NCBI GenBank assembly: GCA_964549655.1
Contig: CAZJXN010000011.1
Location: forward strand, 1 to 59,351
Reading direction: 5' to 3'
Length of the DNA: 59,351 nucleotides
From: JADJNW01 sp964549655
GTDB lineage: Bacteria; Bacteroidota; Bacteroidia; Chitinophagales; Saprospiraceae
Shown piece by piece: positions 7,934-17,694 of the stretch (its first letter is position 1; every line of letters starts with the position of its first letter). Below the pieces are notes generated by a model that saw nothing but the letters and a program-made list of their open reading frames with translations, ran no database searches and was not told where the DNA came from. The position numbers were made by a program, and so were the translations under genes.

Positions 7934-10855
7934 TCAAATCAAAGCTTCCCACAAAATCTCCACCGGATGCAACGCCTTCCGCCCCGTGCCATCCAGAATC
8001 TGATGCCGACAACTCGTGCCTGGAGCAGCAATTATTACATCATTTTTAGAATTTTTAACTGCTGGGAACAGCACCAATTCTCCGATCTGCATACTTACAT
8101 CATAATGTTCTGCTTCATAACCAAACGACCCTGCCATGCCGCAGCAGCCGGAAGGAATCACTTCTACCAAATAATTTTCTGGCAATCCAACTGTCCAAGC
8201 ACTTACTTCTACGCTCGCTAATGCTTTTTGATGACAATGTCCGTGTAATAAAACCCGTTTTTCTGTTTTTGTAAAGGATTCGGATGTAATGTTGCCTTTA
8301 CGTATTTCTCGTGCAATAAATTCTTCAATCAGCAACGCATTTTTACCTAACTCCTTTGCCGCCGCTTGGTCTTCCGGGGCTACCAACTTCGGATACTCAT
8401 CTCGAAAACTCAAAATGGCGGAGGGTTCAATGCCAATCAGCGGCGTATTTTCATTTACTAAATCTTTAAAAATCTTTACATTTTGCTTCGCCATCTCCTG
8501 CGCCTGCGGTAGCAAACCTTTGGAAATATGCGCCCGACCGCTCTCGGCGTGTGCTGGCATTTCGACTTCATAGCCCAATTTTGTCAATAATTCGATGGCT
8601 TTGATGCCGATGTGCGCGTCGTTGTAATTTGTAAATTCGTCACAGAAAAGATAGACTTTGCCTTTCGGGCTGCCAGTTTGTAAGCGATTTTTATTTTTAT
8701 TATACCATTTTCTTAATGTAATTTTTGACAACGCTGGCAGCGACCGTTCTTTCGCTACACCCAAAAACCGTTTCATTATATTGCTTGTAATGGAATTCGT
8801 CAAAAAGAAATTACTTATGCCTGTCATTCGCGCCGCCAAGCCGTTTAATGTGCCAATATTTGCAAAAGCTTTCGCTCGCATCGGTACGCCATGCGTTTTA
8901 TAATATTGATGTAAAAATTCTGCTTTCAGCGTGGACATATCTACATTCGATGGGCACTCCGAGGTGCAACCTTTACACGAAATACATAAATCCATTACAT
9001 CTTTTAATTCCTTGTGTGCAAAGCGATTTTCGCCATTTTCACTCCGAGTCAAAAATTCGCGTAAAGCGTTCGCTCGTGCACGCGTCGTGTCTTTTTCATT
9101 CCGAGTCGCCATGTAGGACGGACACATCACGCCGCCGCTCACGTGCGCCAGTTTTCGGCAATCGCCAGAACCGCTGCATTTTTCCGCCGTCCGTAAAATC
9201 CCACCCGTTTCTGAAAAATCAAAAATAGTATCAAATTCTGGCTTTGGCACATCCTGTAAGTAGCGCAAATCCTCGTCCATCGGCGGCGCGCCGGTTATTT
9301 TATTCGGATTAAAAATGCCCTGCGGATCCCACGTTTGTTTAACTCGTTTGAGTAATTCAAAATTCTTTTCGCCCAACATTAATGGAATAAATTCGCCTCG
9401 CACCCGTCCATCACCATGCTCGCCACTCAAGGAACCATTATATTTTTTTATCAATTTGGCGGAAGCCTCTGCAATCTCGCGCATCTGTTTTACACCTTCC
9501 GAAGTCATCAAATTCACTGTCGGGCGAATGTGCAACTCGCCCGCCCCCGCATGGGCGTAATAAACTGCTTGTTGTCCAAACTGCGTCATCAATTCCCGAA
9601 ACTCTGCAATGTAAGCTGGTAAATCTGGCAAATCCACTGCCGTATCTTCCACAAATTCCAGTGGCTTCGTATCACTTTTTACATTTGACAACACGCCAAA
9701 ACCCGCCGCTCGCAGTGCCATTACATTTTTTACATCCGGCGGGTAAACAATGGGAAACGCATAACCATAACCTTCTATATTCATATCTGCAATCATCGCA
9801 TTCGCCGCTGCCGTTGCTTCCTCGCGCGTCTCGCCTCGAAATTCAATAATCAAAATCGCCTCTGGATCACCTTGCAGAAAAAACCGATTTTTCTGCTGTT
9901 CCAAATTCTCTTTTGTACAATCTAGAATGAATTTATCCATCAATTCACACGCATACGGCTGATGCCGCATCGCCACAAGCGTCGCTTCCAACGATTCCGA
10001 CAAGGTTGCAAAATGTGCACAAACCGTCGCCTCTTCCGGCGGTGGCAACTTGTTTACGTGTAATTTTATTTCGGTTGTAAACGCCAACGTCCCTTCCGAG
10101 CCTGCTAAGAGTTTACAAAAATTAAAATCTGTTCCGCCTTCTGTAAATAAATTTGATTTCAACAACTCATCTACTGCATAACCCGTATTCCGCCGGTGAA
10201 TATTGGGTTTGGGGAACTCTCGTAGAATCTCTTCCTGCACTTCCGGCGGGCTCAATTCATTATAAACTTGCTGATAAATTTTACTTTCTAAACCATTTCC
10301 ATTTAGTTTTTCTTGAAATTCATTTATAGAAATATTTTTAAAAACAACATTCGAGCCATCACTTAAAATCGTCTGTAATTCCATGACATGGTCGCGCGTC
10401 ACACCGTACTTGATGCTCGTCGTTCCGCTCGAATTATTTCCGACCATCCCGCCAATCATCGCGCGGTTCGCCGTCGAGGTATTTGGACCAAAAAACAAGC
10501 CATACGGCTTCAAAAATACATTCAACTCATCCCGAATCACGCCCGGCTGCACCCGCACCCAACTCTCTGCCGCATTCACTTCTAAAATTTCGTTCATATA
10601 TCTCGACACATCCACCACGATGCCCGTACCCACACATTGTCCTGCCAGCGAGGTTCCCGCCGTGCGCGGAATTAGTGTCAAGCTGTTTTCTTTTGCAAAA
10701 ACAATCAACTTTCGAATGTCTTCCGCGCCCTTTGGATATGCCACTGCCAGTGGCAACTCTCGGTAAATGGAGCCGTCGGTGGCGTACAGAATGCGGTGTA
10801 AATCATCGGTAAGCAATTCGCCTTCGAGTTGAGTGGCTAAAACGGGTAAGTTCAT
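7934..10855 (-). CDS. Fused FAD-linked oxidase and Fe-S oxidoreductase (GlcD/GlcF-like, YdiJ-like)
   Basis: 973 residues from the ATG at 10853-10855 (MNLPVLATQLEGELL). An ATG 37 codons upstream is unlikely because the intervening peptide is not conserved and covers the promoter. Residues about 40-190 are an FAD-binding type 4 domain (RTAGTSLAGQCVGTGIVVDV), followed by an FAD-oxidase C-terminal domain to about 530. A ferredoxin-like segment has CSGSGDC near 559 and CISCKGCTSECP near 622, binding 4Fe-4S clusters. Two CCG-type motifs follow (GHCHQKAL; GCCGMAGSFG near 901) as in heterodisulfide-reductase and GlcF subunits. It probably oxidises a 2-hydroxy acid such as glycolate or D-lactate and passes electrons to the quinone pool. 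It is monocistronic and divergent from the helicase gene. Confidence 0.9.
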   Translation of the reverse strand: MNLPVLATQLEGELLTDDLHRILYATDGSIYRELPLAVAYPKGAEDIRKLIVFAKENSLTLIPRTAGTSLAGQCVGTGIVVDVSRYMNEILEVNAAESWVRVQPGVIRDELNVFLKPYGLFFGPNTSTANRAMIGGMVGNNSSGTTSIKYGVTRDHVMELQTILSDGSNVVFKNISINEFQEKLNGNGLESKIYQQVYNELSPPEVQEEILREFPKPNIHRRNTGYAVDELLKSNLFTEGGTDFNFCKLLAGSEGTLAFTTEIKLHVNKLPPPEEATVCAHFATLSESLEATLVAMRHQPYACELMDKFILDCTKENLEQQKNRFFLQGDPEAILIIEFRGETREEATAAANAMIADMNIEGYGYAFPIVYPPDVKNVMALRAAGFGVLSNVKSDTKPLEFVEDTAVDLPDLPAYIAEFRELMTQFGQQAVYYAHAGAGELHIRPTVNLMTSEGVKQMREIAEASAKLIKKYNGSLSGEHGDGRVRGEFIPLMLGEKNFELLKRVKQTWDPQGIFNPNKITGAPPMDEDLRYLQDVPKPEFDTIFDFSETGGILRTAEKCSGSGDCRKLAHVSGGVMCPSYMATRNEKDTTRARANALREFLTRSENGENRFAHKELKDVMDLCISCKGCTSECPSNVDMSTLKAEFLHQYYKTHGVPMRAKAFANIGTLNGLAARMTGISNFFLTNSITSNIMKRFLGVAKERSLPALSKITLRKWYNKNKNRLQTGSPKGKVYLFCDEFTNYNDAHIGIKAIELLTKLGYEVEMPAHAESGRAHISKGLLPQAQEMAKQNVKIFKDLVNENTPLIGIEPSAILSFRDEYPKLVAPEDQAAAKELGKNALLIEEFIAREIRKGNITSESFTKTEKRVLLHGHCHQKALASVEVSAWTVGLPENYLVEVIPSGCCGMAGSFGYEAEHYDVSMQIGELVLFPAVKNSKNDVIIAAPGTSCRHQILDGTGRKALHPVEILWEALI

Positions 10856-10873
10856 GTTTCTAAAATTTGTGCG

Positions 10874-10902
10874 GAAAATTACTAAAATTGCAGGAAGCCA
10901 AA
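10874..10902 (-). promoter_or_regulatory. Probable promoter of the FAD/Fe-S oxidoreductase
   Basis: On the minus strand, TTTG (10899-10902), 17 bases, then TAATTTTC (10874-10881), one mismatch to TAnnTTTG. It lies 19 bases before the chosen ATG. Confidence 0.4.
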
Positions 10903-11007
10903 CAACGTATTCGAGTTTTGCCACTGGGATAAAAATACTGATGGATGAAGCCTTCAAAATAAACACCTCGAAACCTTCCTGCCCTAAAAATTTGTTGTTT
11001 AAATGTT

Positions 11008-11015
11008 TAATTTTG
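11008..11015 (+). promoter_or_regulatory. -7 element upstream of the UvrD-like gene
   Basis: Perfect TAnnTTTG (TAATTTTG). TTTG at 10991 is only 13 bases upstream, shorter than usual, so the -33 element is uncertain. Confidence 0.4.
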
Positions 11016-11054
11016 GAAGTCCGCTAAAGTACGCATTCAACTCAATATCCAACA

Positions 11055-14000
11055 TTGCAAGTTTTACAAAAGTACAACGAATCTTTCTTACGTGAACTCG
11101 AACGCCTCAATGCCGAGCAGCGCGAAGCTGTGGACCACATCGAAGGTCCGGTGCTGGTCATCGCGGGTCCCGGCACGGGGAAGACACACATTTTGGCGGC
11201 GCGGATTGGGCGCATTTTATTAGAAACAGATACGCAGCCACAAAATATTCTTTGCCTTACATTTACCGATTCTGGTGTACGTGCCATGCGGCAGCGTTTA
11301 TTGCAATTGATTGGTCCTGAGGCACATCGTGTACATATTTTTACTTTTCATTCTTTTTGTAATAATATTATTCAAGATAATTTAGAGTTATTTGGTCGGC
11401 ATGAGTTGGAACCGGTGAGCGATTTGGAGCGGATTGAAATGATTCGTCGCATGATAGATAAATTAAATGTGTCGCATCCGCTCAAGCGTGGACAAACAGA
11501 TGCTTATTTTTACGAAAGTCACTTATATGACTTGTTTCAGCGCATGAAAACCGAAGATTGGACAGTGGAATACGTTCACAATCAAATAGATACGTATTTG
11601 AATGATTTACCCAATCGCAAAGAATATAGGTACCAAGTCACGCGAGGCACATTCAAAAAAGGAGAACTGAAGCAAGCGAAATTTGACGATACGCTCGAAC
11701 GCATGGAGCGGCTCAAAGCGGCAGCGGCATTATATCCCGCTTTTCAACAAGCGATGGAAGAGACGCGGCGGTATGATTATAATGATATGATTTTGTGGGT
11801 GTTACGCGCATTTGAAGAGAACGAAGCCCTTTTGCTCAATTATCAAGAACGCTATCTTTATTTTTTGGTGGACGAATATCAGGATACGAATGGCGCACAA
11901 AATAATATTTTGCGGAAGCTGATTGAGTATTGGGATAACCCAAATGTTTTTATCGTTGGCGATGACGACCAGTCTATTTATGAATTTCAAGGGGCGCGGT
12001 TAAAGAATCTGACAGATTTTTATGCAACTTATGAATTGGATATCAAGTTGGTTTTATTGCGCCAAAATTATCGCTCTTCTCAATTTATTCTGGATACTTC
12101 CAATGCGTTGATTTATAATAATCAAATTCGTATTGTAAACAGCTTGAGCAATTTAGGCATTGAAAAGCAATTAGTTGGTCGGCATCCCCAATTTGCAAAA
12201 TCAGACATTGTACCGAAAATTATTGCCTATCCAAATCGTACGCAGGAGGAAGCTGCCATTGTGCAGCAAATCGAACAGTGGCAGTCAGAAGGTTTTTCAT
12301 TAGAAGAAATTGCGGTTATTTATGCAAGACATAAACAGGCTCAAAATTTAATTGCGCTCCTTGAGAAAAAAGGCATTCCTTACAATACCAAACGTAAAGT
12401 CAATGTACTGGATTTGCCGCTCATTCGCAATGTGCGCGAGATTTTAGAATATTTACAAGATGAATTACAGCAATCGCATAGTGGTGAACACTGGCTATTT
12501 CGGATTTTACATTTCAATTTTTTAAATATTTTACCGGCTGATGTTGCGAATGTAAGTGTATATATTGCTTCGTTTGGACAAGAAACTCGTCCGCGCTGGC
12601 GGGATGTTTTAAGAGACGAGCATTTATTATCAAAATTAAATTTGGAACGAACAGAATTGCTTTTGCAATGGGCGCAGTTGACGGACAATTGGCTACACGA
12701 TGCGACCGGCGCGAGCCTACCTTCCTTATTAGAAAAAATTATCAATCGAAGTGGTTTATTAAAATGGGTATTGGAGCATCCAGATAAAACGTGGTTGTTG
12801 CAAGTACTCAAGACTTTTTTTGATTTTGTACAAGCAGAAACCGAGCGAAATCCGCGGCTGACCTTGCGACAACTGCTTGATATGCTGCGTAGTATGGATG
12901 CCAATCGCTTGGCTATTGGATTAAATAAAGTGACGGTTGCGGAGAAAGGCGTAAATCTCGTCACGGCACACAGCGCAAAAGGCTTGGAATTTCAGCGGGT
13001 TTTTCTGTTAGATTGTGTGAAAGATAGTTGGGAACCGGCGGCTCGTGGCAATCATTACCGCTTTCCAATGCCCGATACGTTGACTTTTTCGGGTGAAGAA
13101 GATGCACTGGAAGCGCGGCGGCGACTGTTTTATGTGGCGATGACGCGCGCAAAGGAATATTTGCAATTGTCTTACAGTCAGCAAGATAGAAATGGAAAAG
13201 ATTTGCAGCGAACTATTTTTGTAGATGAGATTTTGCAAAATGAGCAATTAAAGGTAGAAGCGCAAGAAGTGCCGGAAGCTATTTTATTGGAATATCAAAT
13301 TTTGCAATTGACGGAAATGCCTGTGCCGATTTTGCCGCCGCAAGACCGTGCGACTGTGCAGCGTTTGTTGGAAAATTTTAAACTCAGTATTTCCTCATTG
13401 AATCAATATTTGAAATGTCCGCTCGGATTTTATTATGAAGATGTACTGAAAGCTCCCATTACTGAAAGTGAATCCGCAATTTATGGAACAGCGGTGCATA
13501 ACGCACTGCGTCGCTTGTTTGAAAAAATGAGTTTGGAACCGGACAAAAGATTTCCAGCAGAACAAAATTTGGTGCAATATTTTGAAGAAGAAATGCAACG
13601 TTCGCGAGGTAATTTTTCGCGGCACGAGTACGAGCGGCGATTAGAAATGGGACGGCAACATTTATCCGCTTATTATAAAAAGAACATTCATCATTGGCAT
13701 AAAAATGTACGTATTGAATTGACTATCAGAAATGTAGAAGTAGAGGGCGTACCGTTGACTGGCGCGATTGATAAATTAGAATTACATGAGAATCTGAAAA
13801 CAATCGTCGTGGATTATAAAACGGGCGAAATAGAGCCCAATAAACTACGCGCTCCAAGTGAACAGCACCCATACGGCGGGAATTATTGGCGACAATTGGT
13901 ATTTTATAAAATATTATATGAAAGTTTTGACCGAGGCGCACGGCGCGTAAATACAGGCGTTATTAGTTGGGTAGACCCTGATGGAAAAGGAAGATTTAAG

Positions 14001-14195
14001 GATATGGAAATAGAAATTGCGCCGCAAGATGTAGCCTTGGTGCGCCAACTTTCTAAAGAAGTATATGATAAAATTCAAAACCACGAGTTCTATGAAGGCT
14101 GTGGAAAGTCGGATTGCAAGTGGTGCAATTTTGTACGAAATAATGTGGCACCGGATAGTTTTGCAGAGGTAGAGGTGGAGGAATTGGATGATTAG
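11055..14195 (+). CDS. UvrD/Rep-type ATP-dependent helicase with C-terminal PD-(D/E)XK Fe-S nuclease domain
   Basis: 1046 residues. The start is a TTG at 11055: the frame is closed by TAA at 11025 and contains no earlier ATG, and homologues begin at this distance before the LNAEQREAV Q-motif. Walker A is GPGTGKT (38-44), motif II is DEYQDTN near 271, and superfamily-1 motifs extend to about 700 (VNLVTAHSAKGLEFQRVF). The C-terminal part has LKCPLGFYYED, the nuclease motif VVDYKTGEIEP and the cluster CGKSDCKWC, the pattern of the Fe-S RecB/AddB-family nuclease. The product should act in DNA double-strand break repair or end processing as a one-chain RecB-like enzyme. The gene is divergent from the oxidoreductase, with a Bacteroidota -7 element upstream. 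Confidence 0.92.
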   Translation: MQVLQKYNESFLRELERLNAEQREAVDHIEGPVLVIAGPGTGKTHILAARIGRILLETDTQPQNILCLTFTDSGVRAMRQRLLQLIGPEAHRVHIFTFHSFCNNIIQDNLELFGRHELEPVSDLERIEMIRRMIDKLNVSHPLKRGQTDAYFYESHLYDLFQRMKTEDWTVEYVHNQIDTYLNDLPNRKEYRYQVTRGTFKKGELKQAKFDDTLERMERLKAAAALYPAFQQAMEETRRYDYNDMILWVLRAFEENEALLLNYQERYLYFLVDEYQDTNGAQNNILRKLIEYWDNPNVFIVGDDDQSIYEFQGARLKNLTDFYATYELDIKLVLLRQNYRSSQFILDTSNALIYNNQIRIVNSLSNLGIEKQLVGRHPQFAKSDIVPKIIAYPNRTQEEAAIVQQIEQWQSEGFSLEEIAVIYARHKQAQNLIALLEKKGIPYNTKRKVNVLDLPLIRNVREILEYLQDELQQSHSGEHWLFRILHFNFLNILPADVANVSVYIASFGQETRPRWRDVLRDEHLLSKLNLERTELLLQWAQLTDNWLHDATGASLPSLLEKIINRSGLLKWVLEHPDKTWLLQVLKTFFDFVQAETERNPRLTLRQLLDMLRSMDANRLAIGLNKVTVAEKGVNLVTAHSAKGLEFQRVFLLDCVKDSWEPAARGNHYRFPMPDTLTFSGEEDALEARRRLFYVAMTRAKEYLQLSYSQQDRNGKDLQRTIFVDEILQNEQLKVEAQEVPEAILLEYQILQLTEMPVPILPPQDRATVQRLLENFKLSISSLNQYLKCPLGFYYEDVLKAPITESESAIYGTAVHNALRRLFEKMSLEPDKRFPAEQNLVQYFEEEMQRSRGNFSRHEYERRLEMGRQHLSAYYKKNIHHWHKNVRIELTIRNVEVEGVPLTGAIDKLELHENLKTIVVDYKTGEIEPNKLRAPSEQHPYGGNYWRQLVFYKILYESFDRGARRVNTGVISWVDPDGKGRFKDMEIEIAPQDVALVRQLSKEVYDKIQNHEFYEGCGKSDCKWCNFVRNNVAPDSFAEVEVEELDD

Positions 14196-14200
14196 CAGCA

Positions 14201-14254
14201 ATATGCTGATTTGCTAATCCCGCTTTACGGGACAAGTTATGCTGATTTGCCAAT
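14201..14254. repeat. Paired TATGCTGATTTGC repeat with small hairpin
   Basis: Two 18-bp copies (14201-14218 and 14237-14254, 16/18 identical) flank a CCCG-CTTTA-CGGG hairpin (14219-14231). Related words occur at 17662-17689 and near 24066. Confidence 0.65.
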
Positions 14255-14366
14255 ACGCGTAGTTCTTGGACTTTACTTTTTGGTGAAATTTTATTAATTT
14301 TGAATTCTATAATGTGGTGTTTGACATTAACACACAAACACATTGACATACAAACACAACCAAACC

Positions 14367-14984
14367 ATGACAGCCGTTTCGCAAAAACGATATACGTTAG
14401 AAGAATACGCGGAGTTTGAATACAACGCCGAGCAGCGACATTATTTTTATAATGGAATGATTATACCTATGGGCTACACTTCAGAACTTCATGGTCAAAT
14501 TATCTTTAACTTAATACGCGAACCCGGTATTTTAATTGAAGATGCGGATTATTTAGCTTATTCAAGCGAACGAATGATTCACGTATCGGCTTGTAATTTG
14601 AATTATTATCCAGATATAGTTTTCATAAAAGGAGAGCAGCAGTTTCGACAATTGAAGCCGCGCATGAAGGCGACTATGAACCCCTATACGCTTATTGAAA
14701 TGTTGTCAGATACGACAGCGAGTAAAGATAAATTCGATAAGTGGGAATGTTACCGCGAAATTCCTTCTTTACAGCAATATTTTATGATTGCACAGCATAA
14801 ACCTTATATTGACATTTATAATCGAATCGGAAATTCCAATAAATGGGAAAATACGTATGTAAATAAGTTGGAGCAAACGATACACATTGCGGAATTTGAT
14901 ATTTCCGTAGCGCAGATTTATAAGAAAGTGGTGTTCCCCGAAAAGCCAGAATTGCAAACGGACGAACTTCTTTTTGAAGAATAA
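14367..14984 (+). CDS. Uma2 family PD-(D/E)XK endonuclease-like protein
   Basis: 205 residues from the ATG at 14367; a TTG eight codons earlier lies in an ACAAACAC-rich leader and is less likely. The Uma2 (DUF820) fold is shown by the N-terminal RYTLEEYAEFEYNAEQRHYF, the metal-site Asp in YYPDIVFIKG and the later LIEML core strand where other members have LIVEILS. Uma2 proteins are often multi-copy and linked to mobile or defence regions; their substrate is unknown. This is one of three in the window (also 42242 and 46576) and it is the most divergent. The usual Lys of the last motif is replaced by a Asp-Lys-Phe-Asp-Lys-Trp stretch, so activity is uncertain. Confidence 0.8.
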   Translation: MTAVSQKRYTLEEYAEFEYNAEQRHYFYNGMIIPMGYTSELHGQIIFNLIREPGILIEDADYLAYSSERMIHVSACNLNYYPDIVFIKGEQQFRQLKPRMKATMNPYTLIEMLSDTTASKDKFDKWECYREIPSLQQYFMIAQHKPYIDIYNRIGNSNKWENTYVNKLEQTIHIAEFDISVAQIYKKVVFPEKPELQTDELLFEE

Positions 14985-15180
14985 ATTTAATTATTCCACA
15001 TTTTGTATTTTAGAACGCTTCCCAATCATAATTTGGCATCCTCTTTTTTATTGCAAACTTTTTTCTTTTTTTGAATCCAAATAGGCAATTTGCTATAGTT
15101 TTATTTTGAATTATCTGGGTATAACTTCCTGTTTTTCAGCCTTTCCAGCATCATTGAATTGTAAAAAAGAAAAATTCCGC

Positions 15181-15211
15181 TTTGTTAATCCAATGCTACT
15201 GCTTACTTTTG
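15181..15211 (+). promoter_or_regulatory. Promoter of the ATP synthase operon
   Basis: TTTG (15181-15184), exactly 19 bases, then TACTTTTG (15204-15211): a perfect Bacteroidota sigma-A promoter. It lies 37 bases before atpB, which has GGAG upstream of its ATG. Confidence 0.75.
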
Positions 15212-15248
15212 CACGGCTTTGAAAAAAAGGTAAAGGAGAAACGGAACA

Positions 15249-16520
15249 ATGCGCAATTTCCTATTCATAATACTACTATTTGCTGGGTTTCTGACTAGTG
15301 CCACGGCGCAGGAGAACCAGACGGAAGAACAAAACGGTACAGCCACGCACGAGCAAGCTGCCACCGAACCACACGGCTGTGAGTGCCACGAGGATGTAGA
15401 AGAGGGCTTTGACCCTGCCACCACTGCTTTTCACCACATCGGCGATGCCAACGTCTTTTCCATTGGTAGTTCTATTCACATTCCATTGCCTTGTATTTTG
15501 TACGCGCCAACGCAAGGGCTTTCTGTATTTATGTCAAGCAAATTTGGCATTGGTGAGCATGGAACAGGCGAGAAAGCGGTAGACAAATATGTGCTGTACG
15601 ATGGCTGGGTGATGCGCGTACCCGACCCTAAATTTCCAACCGGCGAAGTCGCCATTGACTGTATCAATCATAAAACGGAGTTAGACGCAAAAGGTAAAGA
15701 GCGCGATAAATATGAAGTGCTTTATAAAGGTGAATGCTACCCATTAGATAAAAAAACGACTTGGGATGGCGGAATGCTCGGCGGCGGCGTGACTTCTTTT
15801 TACGACTTTTCCATTACGAAGAATGTGTTTACCATGTTGTTGGCGTTCGCGTTGCTATTCTGGCTATTTAGAACTGTAGTAATTGGTTACAACAAGCGGC
15901 AAGGACAAGCTCCGAAAGGCGTACAGTCATTCATAGAGCCGATTTTTATTTTTATTCGAGATGAAGTAGCAGTGCCGTTTCTGGGGCATAAAGCAGAGAA
16001 ATATTTACCTTTTTTAATGTCTATTTTCTTCTTCATTCTTGGATTGAATTTGATTGGACAGTTGCCGATTTTTCCGGGTAGTGGGAATGTGACGGGGAAT
16101 CTCGCAGTGACGATGGCACTCGCGCTTTTCACATTTGTTTTGGTGAATTTAAGTGGCAATAGACATTACTGGGAACACACTTTGTGGATGCCCGGTGTGC
16201 CAGCTATTATAAAAATTTTGATTCTAACTCCGGTAGAGATTCTGGGTTTATTCATCCGACCACTCACCTTGATGTTGCGACTTTTCGCAAACATTACGGC
16301 TGGGCACGTCGTGATTGTGATTTTTGTGGGTATGATTTTTATTTTTGGACAATCTGGAGAGAATCTTGGTGGAGGTATTATTGGTACGGTGATGGCAGTA
16401 CCGCTCACGCTTTTTATGATGGCAATTGAATTATTGGTGGCGTTCATTCAAGCGTTTGTGTTTTGTATTTTGACGGCATCTTATATCAGCGCGGCGGTAG
16501 AGGAACCACACCACCATTAA
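15249..16520 (+). CDS. atpB: F1Fo ATP synthase subunit a
   Basis: 423 residues, about 150 longer than the enterobacterial subunit. It begins with a signal peptide (FLFIILLFAGFLTSATAQ) and a His/Cys-rich exported segment (TEPHGCECHEDVEEG, TAFHHIGDANVF), as is usual in Bacteroidota. The membrane domain starts near residue 195 and has the proton-channel Arg at R344 within RPLTLMLRLFANITAGH. It ends in HHH. Subunit a forms the proton half-channels next to the c-ring. It is first in the operon atpB-E-F-H-A-G and has its own perfect promoter. No atpI or bactofilin gene precedes it. Confidence 0.95.
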   Translation: MRNFLFIILLFAGFLTSATAQENQTEEQNGTATHEQAATEPHGCECHEDVEEGFDPATTAFHHIGDANVFSIGSSIHIPLPCILYAPTQGLSVFMSSKFGIGEHGTGEKAVDKYVLYDGWVMRVPDPKFPTGEVAIDCINHKTELDAKGKERDKYEVLYKGECYPLDKKTTWDGGMLGGGVTSFYDFSITKNVFTMLLAFALLFWLFRTVVIGYNKRQGQAPKGVQSFIEPIFIFIRDEVAVPFLGHKAEKYLPFLMSIFFFILGLNLIGQLPIFPGSGNVTGNLAVTMALALFTFVLVNLSGNRHYWEHTLWMPGVPAIIKILILTPVEILGLFIRPLTLMLRLFANITAGHVVIVIFVGMIFIFGQSGENLGGGIIGTVMAVPLTLFMMAIELLVAFIQAFVFCILTASYISAAVEEPHHH

Positions 16521-16624
16521 TATTAGGAGGATAAGAGGATTAGAAGATAGGAGGCGTAAATCTTAACTTTTTAGCCTTCTAAATCAAAAAGAAGTTATTT
16601 TAATTCCGTATAAATTTAATTGAC

Positions 16625-16831
16625 ATGACTGGTACATTAGCAGCGTTAGGAGCGGGTTTGGCAGTAATCGGTGCCGGCATCGGCATCGGCAACATCGGTG
16701 GCAAAGCAATGGAAGCCATTGCACGCCAGCCAGAAGCAGTAGGTGATATTCGTTCAAACATGATTTTGATGGCAGCCCTCATCGAAGGTGCAGCGCTTAT
16801 CGTTATCATCTTGAGCATCTTCTTTACCTAA
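16625..16831 (+). CDS. atpE: F1Fo ATP synthase subunit c
   Basis: 68 residues forming the usual two-helix hairpin with a polar loop (ARQPEA). The ion-binding carboxylate is E54 in ALIEGAAL. The residue after it is Gly, not Ser or Thr, which fits a proton-type rather than sodium-type ring. The Gly-rich first helix (AGIGIGNIGG) is typical. It lies 104 bp after atpB; the spacer has a purine-rich AGGAGGATAAGAGGATTAGA stretch. Confidence 0.96.
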   Translation: MTGTLAALGAGLAVIGAGIGIGNIGGKAMEAIARQPEAVGDIRSNMILMAALIEGAALIVIILSIFFT

Positions 16832-16897
16832 GCCAAGCAGCTTGAAAAAAACAGGGCTGAATGCCGAAACGGTTGGTTTTGGCTTCACCCCTTTTTC

Positions 16898-16924
16898 AGA
16901 TGCCAGATTTATAGATGCCAGATG
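16898..16924. repeat. Dispersed ATGCCAGAT repeat at the gap edge
   Basis: Two copies of AGATGCCAGAT run directly into the N run, and the sequence after the gap resumes with AGATGACAGA. The repeat probably caused the assembly break. Confidence 0.75.
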
Positions 16925-17024
16925 NNNNNNNNNNNNNNNNNNNNNNNNNNNNNNNNNNNNNNNNNNNNNNNNNNNNNNNNNNNNNNNNNNNNNNNNNNNN
17001 NNNNNNNNNNNNNNNNNNNNNNNN
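16925..17024. other. Assembly gap (100 N)
   Basis: Exactly 100 N in the atpE-atpF spacer, bordered by dispersed repeats. Both flanking genes are complete, so no known operon member needs to be missing, but the spacer length is unknown. Confidence 0.97.
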
Positions 17025-17096
17025 AGATGACAGACCGTTTTAGTGTAGTCTGACTTCCGACATCTCTTTTCTGACTTCTTATAAAAAAGATAGACA

Positions 17097-17618
17097 ATGA
17101 ACTTCGCACTCTTTCTTGCAGATTTTTCGGTAATGAAGCCAGAACCTGGCTTGTTACTTTGGACGATTTTAATTTTTGCCCTTTTTTGGATTTTAATGGG
17201 ACGTTTTGCTTTCAAACCAATTCAAGCGGCTTTAAAACAGCGGGAAACAGATATTCAAAAATCGTTGGATCAAGCAAAACGCGCGCGCGATGAAATGTCA
17301 ACGCTGAAGTCCGAGAATGAGAAACTGCTGCGGTTGGCACAAGAAGAGCGCATGAAAATATTGAAGGAAGCCAACGAGGTGAAAGATTCTATCATTGGAG
17401 AAGCGAAAGAAAAAGCAAAAGCAGAGGCGCAAAAAATAGTAGCAAATGCCAAGCAAGAAATCGAGCATCAGCGCATGGCTGCTGTCACCGATGTGAAAAA
17501 CCAAATTGGTACGATGGCAATCAACATCGCCGAAAAAGTGATGCGCAAAGAATTACAAGCCGGCGGCGAACAGGAACGTTTGGTGAATTCTTTGGTGAAT
17601 GAAATGGAACTCAATTAG
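17097..17618 (+). CDS. atpF: F1Fo ATP synthase subunit b
   Basis: 173 residues. One N-terminal membrane helix (PGLLLWTILIFALFWILMG) precedes a long, highly charged coiled coil to the C-terminus, the normal layout of the peripheral stalk that links a and delta. The ATG at 17097 starts MNFALFLADFSVMKPEPGLL, the usual Bacteroidota start. It follows the assembly gap by 72 bp. Confidence 0.95.
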   Translation: MNFALFLADFSVMKPEPGLLLWTILIFALFWILMGRFAFKPIQAALKQRETDIQKSLDQAKRARDEMSTLKSENEKLLRLAQEERMKILKEANEVKDSIIGEAKEKAKAEAQKIVANAKQEIEHQRMAAVTDVKNQIGTMAINIAEKVMRKELQAGGEQERLVNSLVNEMELN

Positions 17619-17628
17619 ATATTGAAAC

Positions 17629-17689
17629 AGGTGTGGCACATTTTAGAAATGCGCCGCACCTTATCAGCATATTAGCATATCAGCACATT
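17629..17689. repeat. Intra-operon hairpin plus AGCATAT repeats
   Basis: AGGTGTGGC (17629-17637) pairs with GCCGCACCT (17653-17661) with one G-U pair. It is followed by three alternating CAGCATAT/TAGCATAT words (17662-17689) that match, in inverse orientation, the repeat at 14201. No U-tract follows, so transcription of the operon should continue. Confidence 0.6.
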
Positions 17690-17694
17690 AAAAT

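Noticed and set aside
16754..17215. Minus-strand frames crossing the gap at 16925
   Set aside because: They are antisense to atpE and atpF and depend on N codons.
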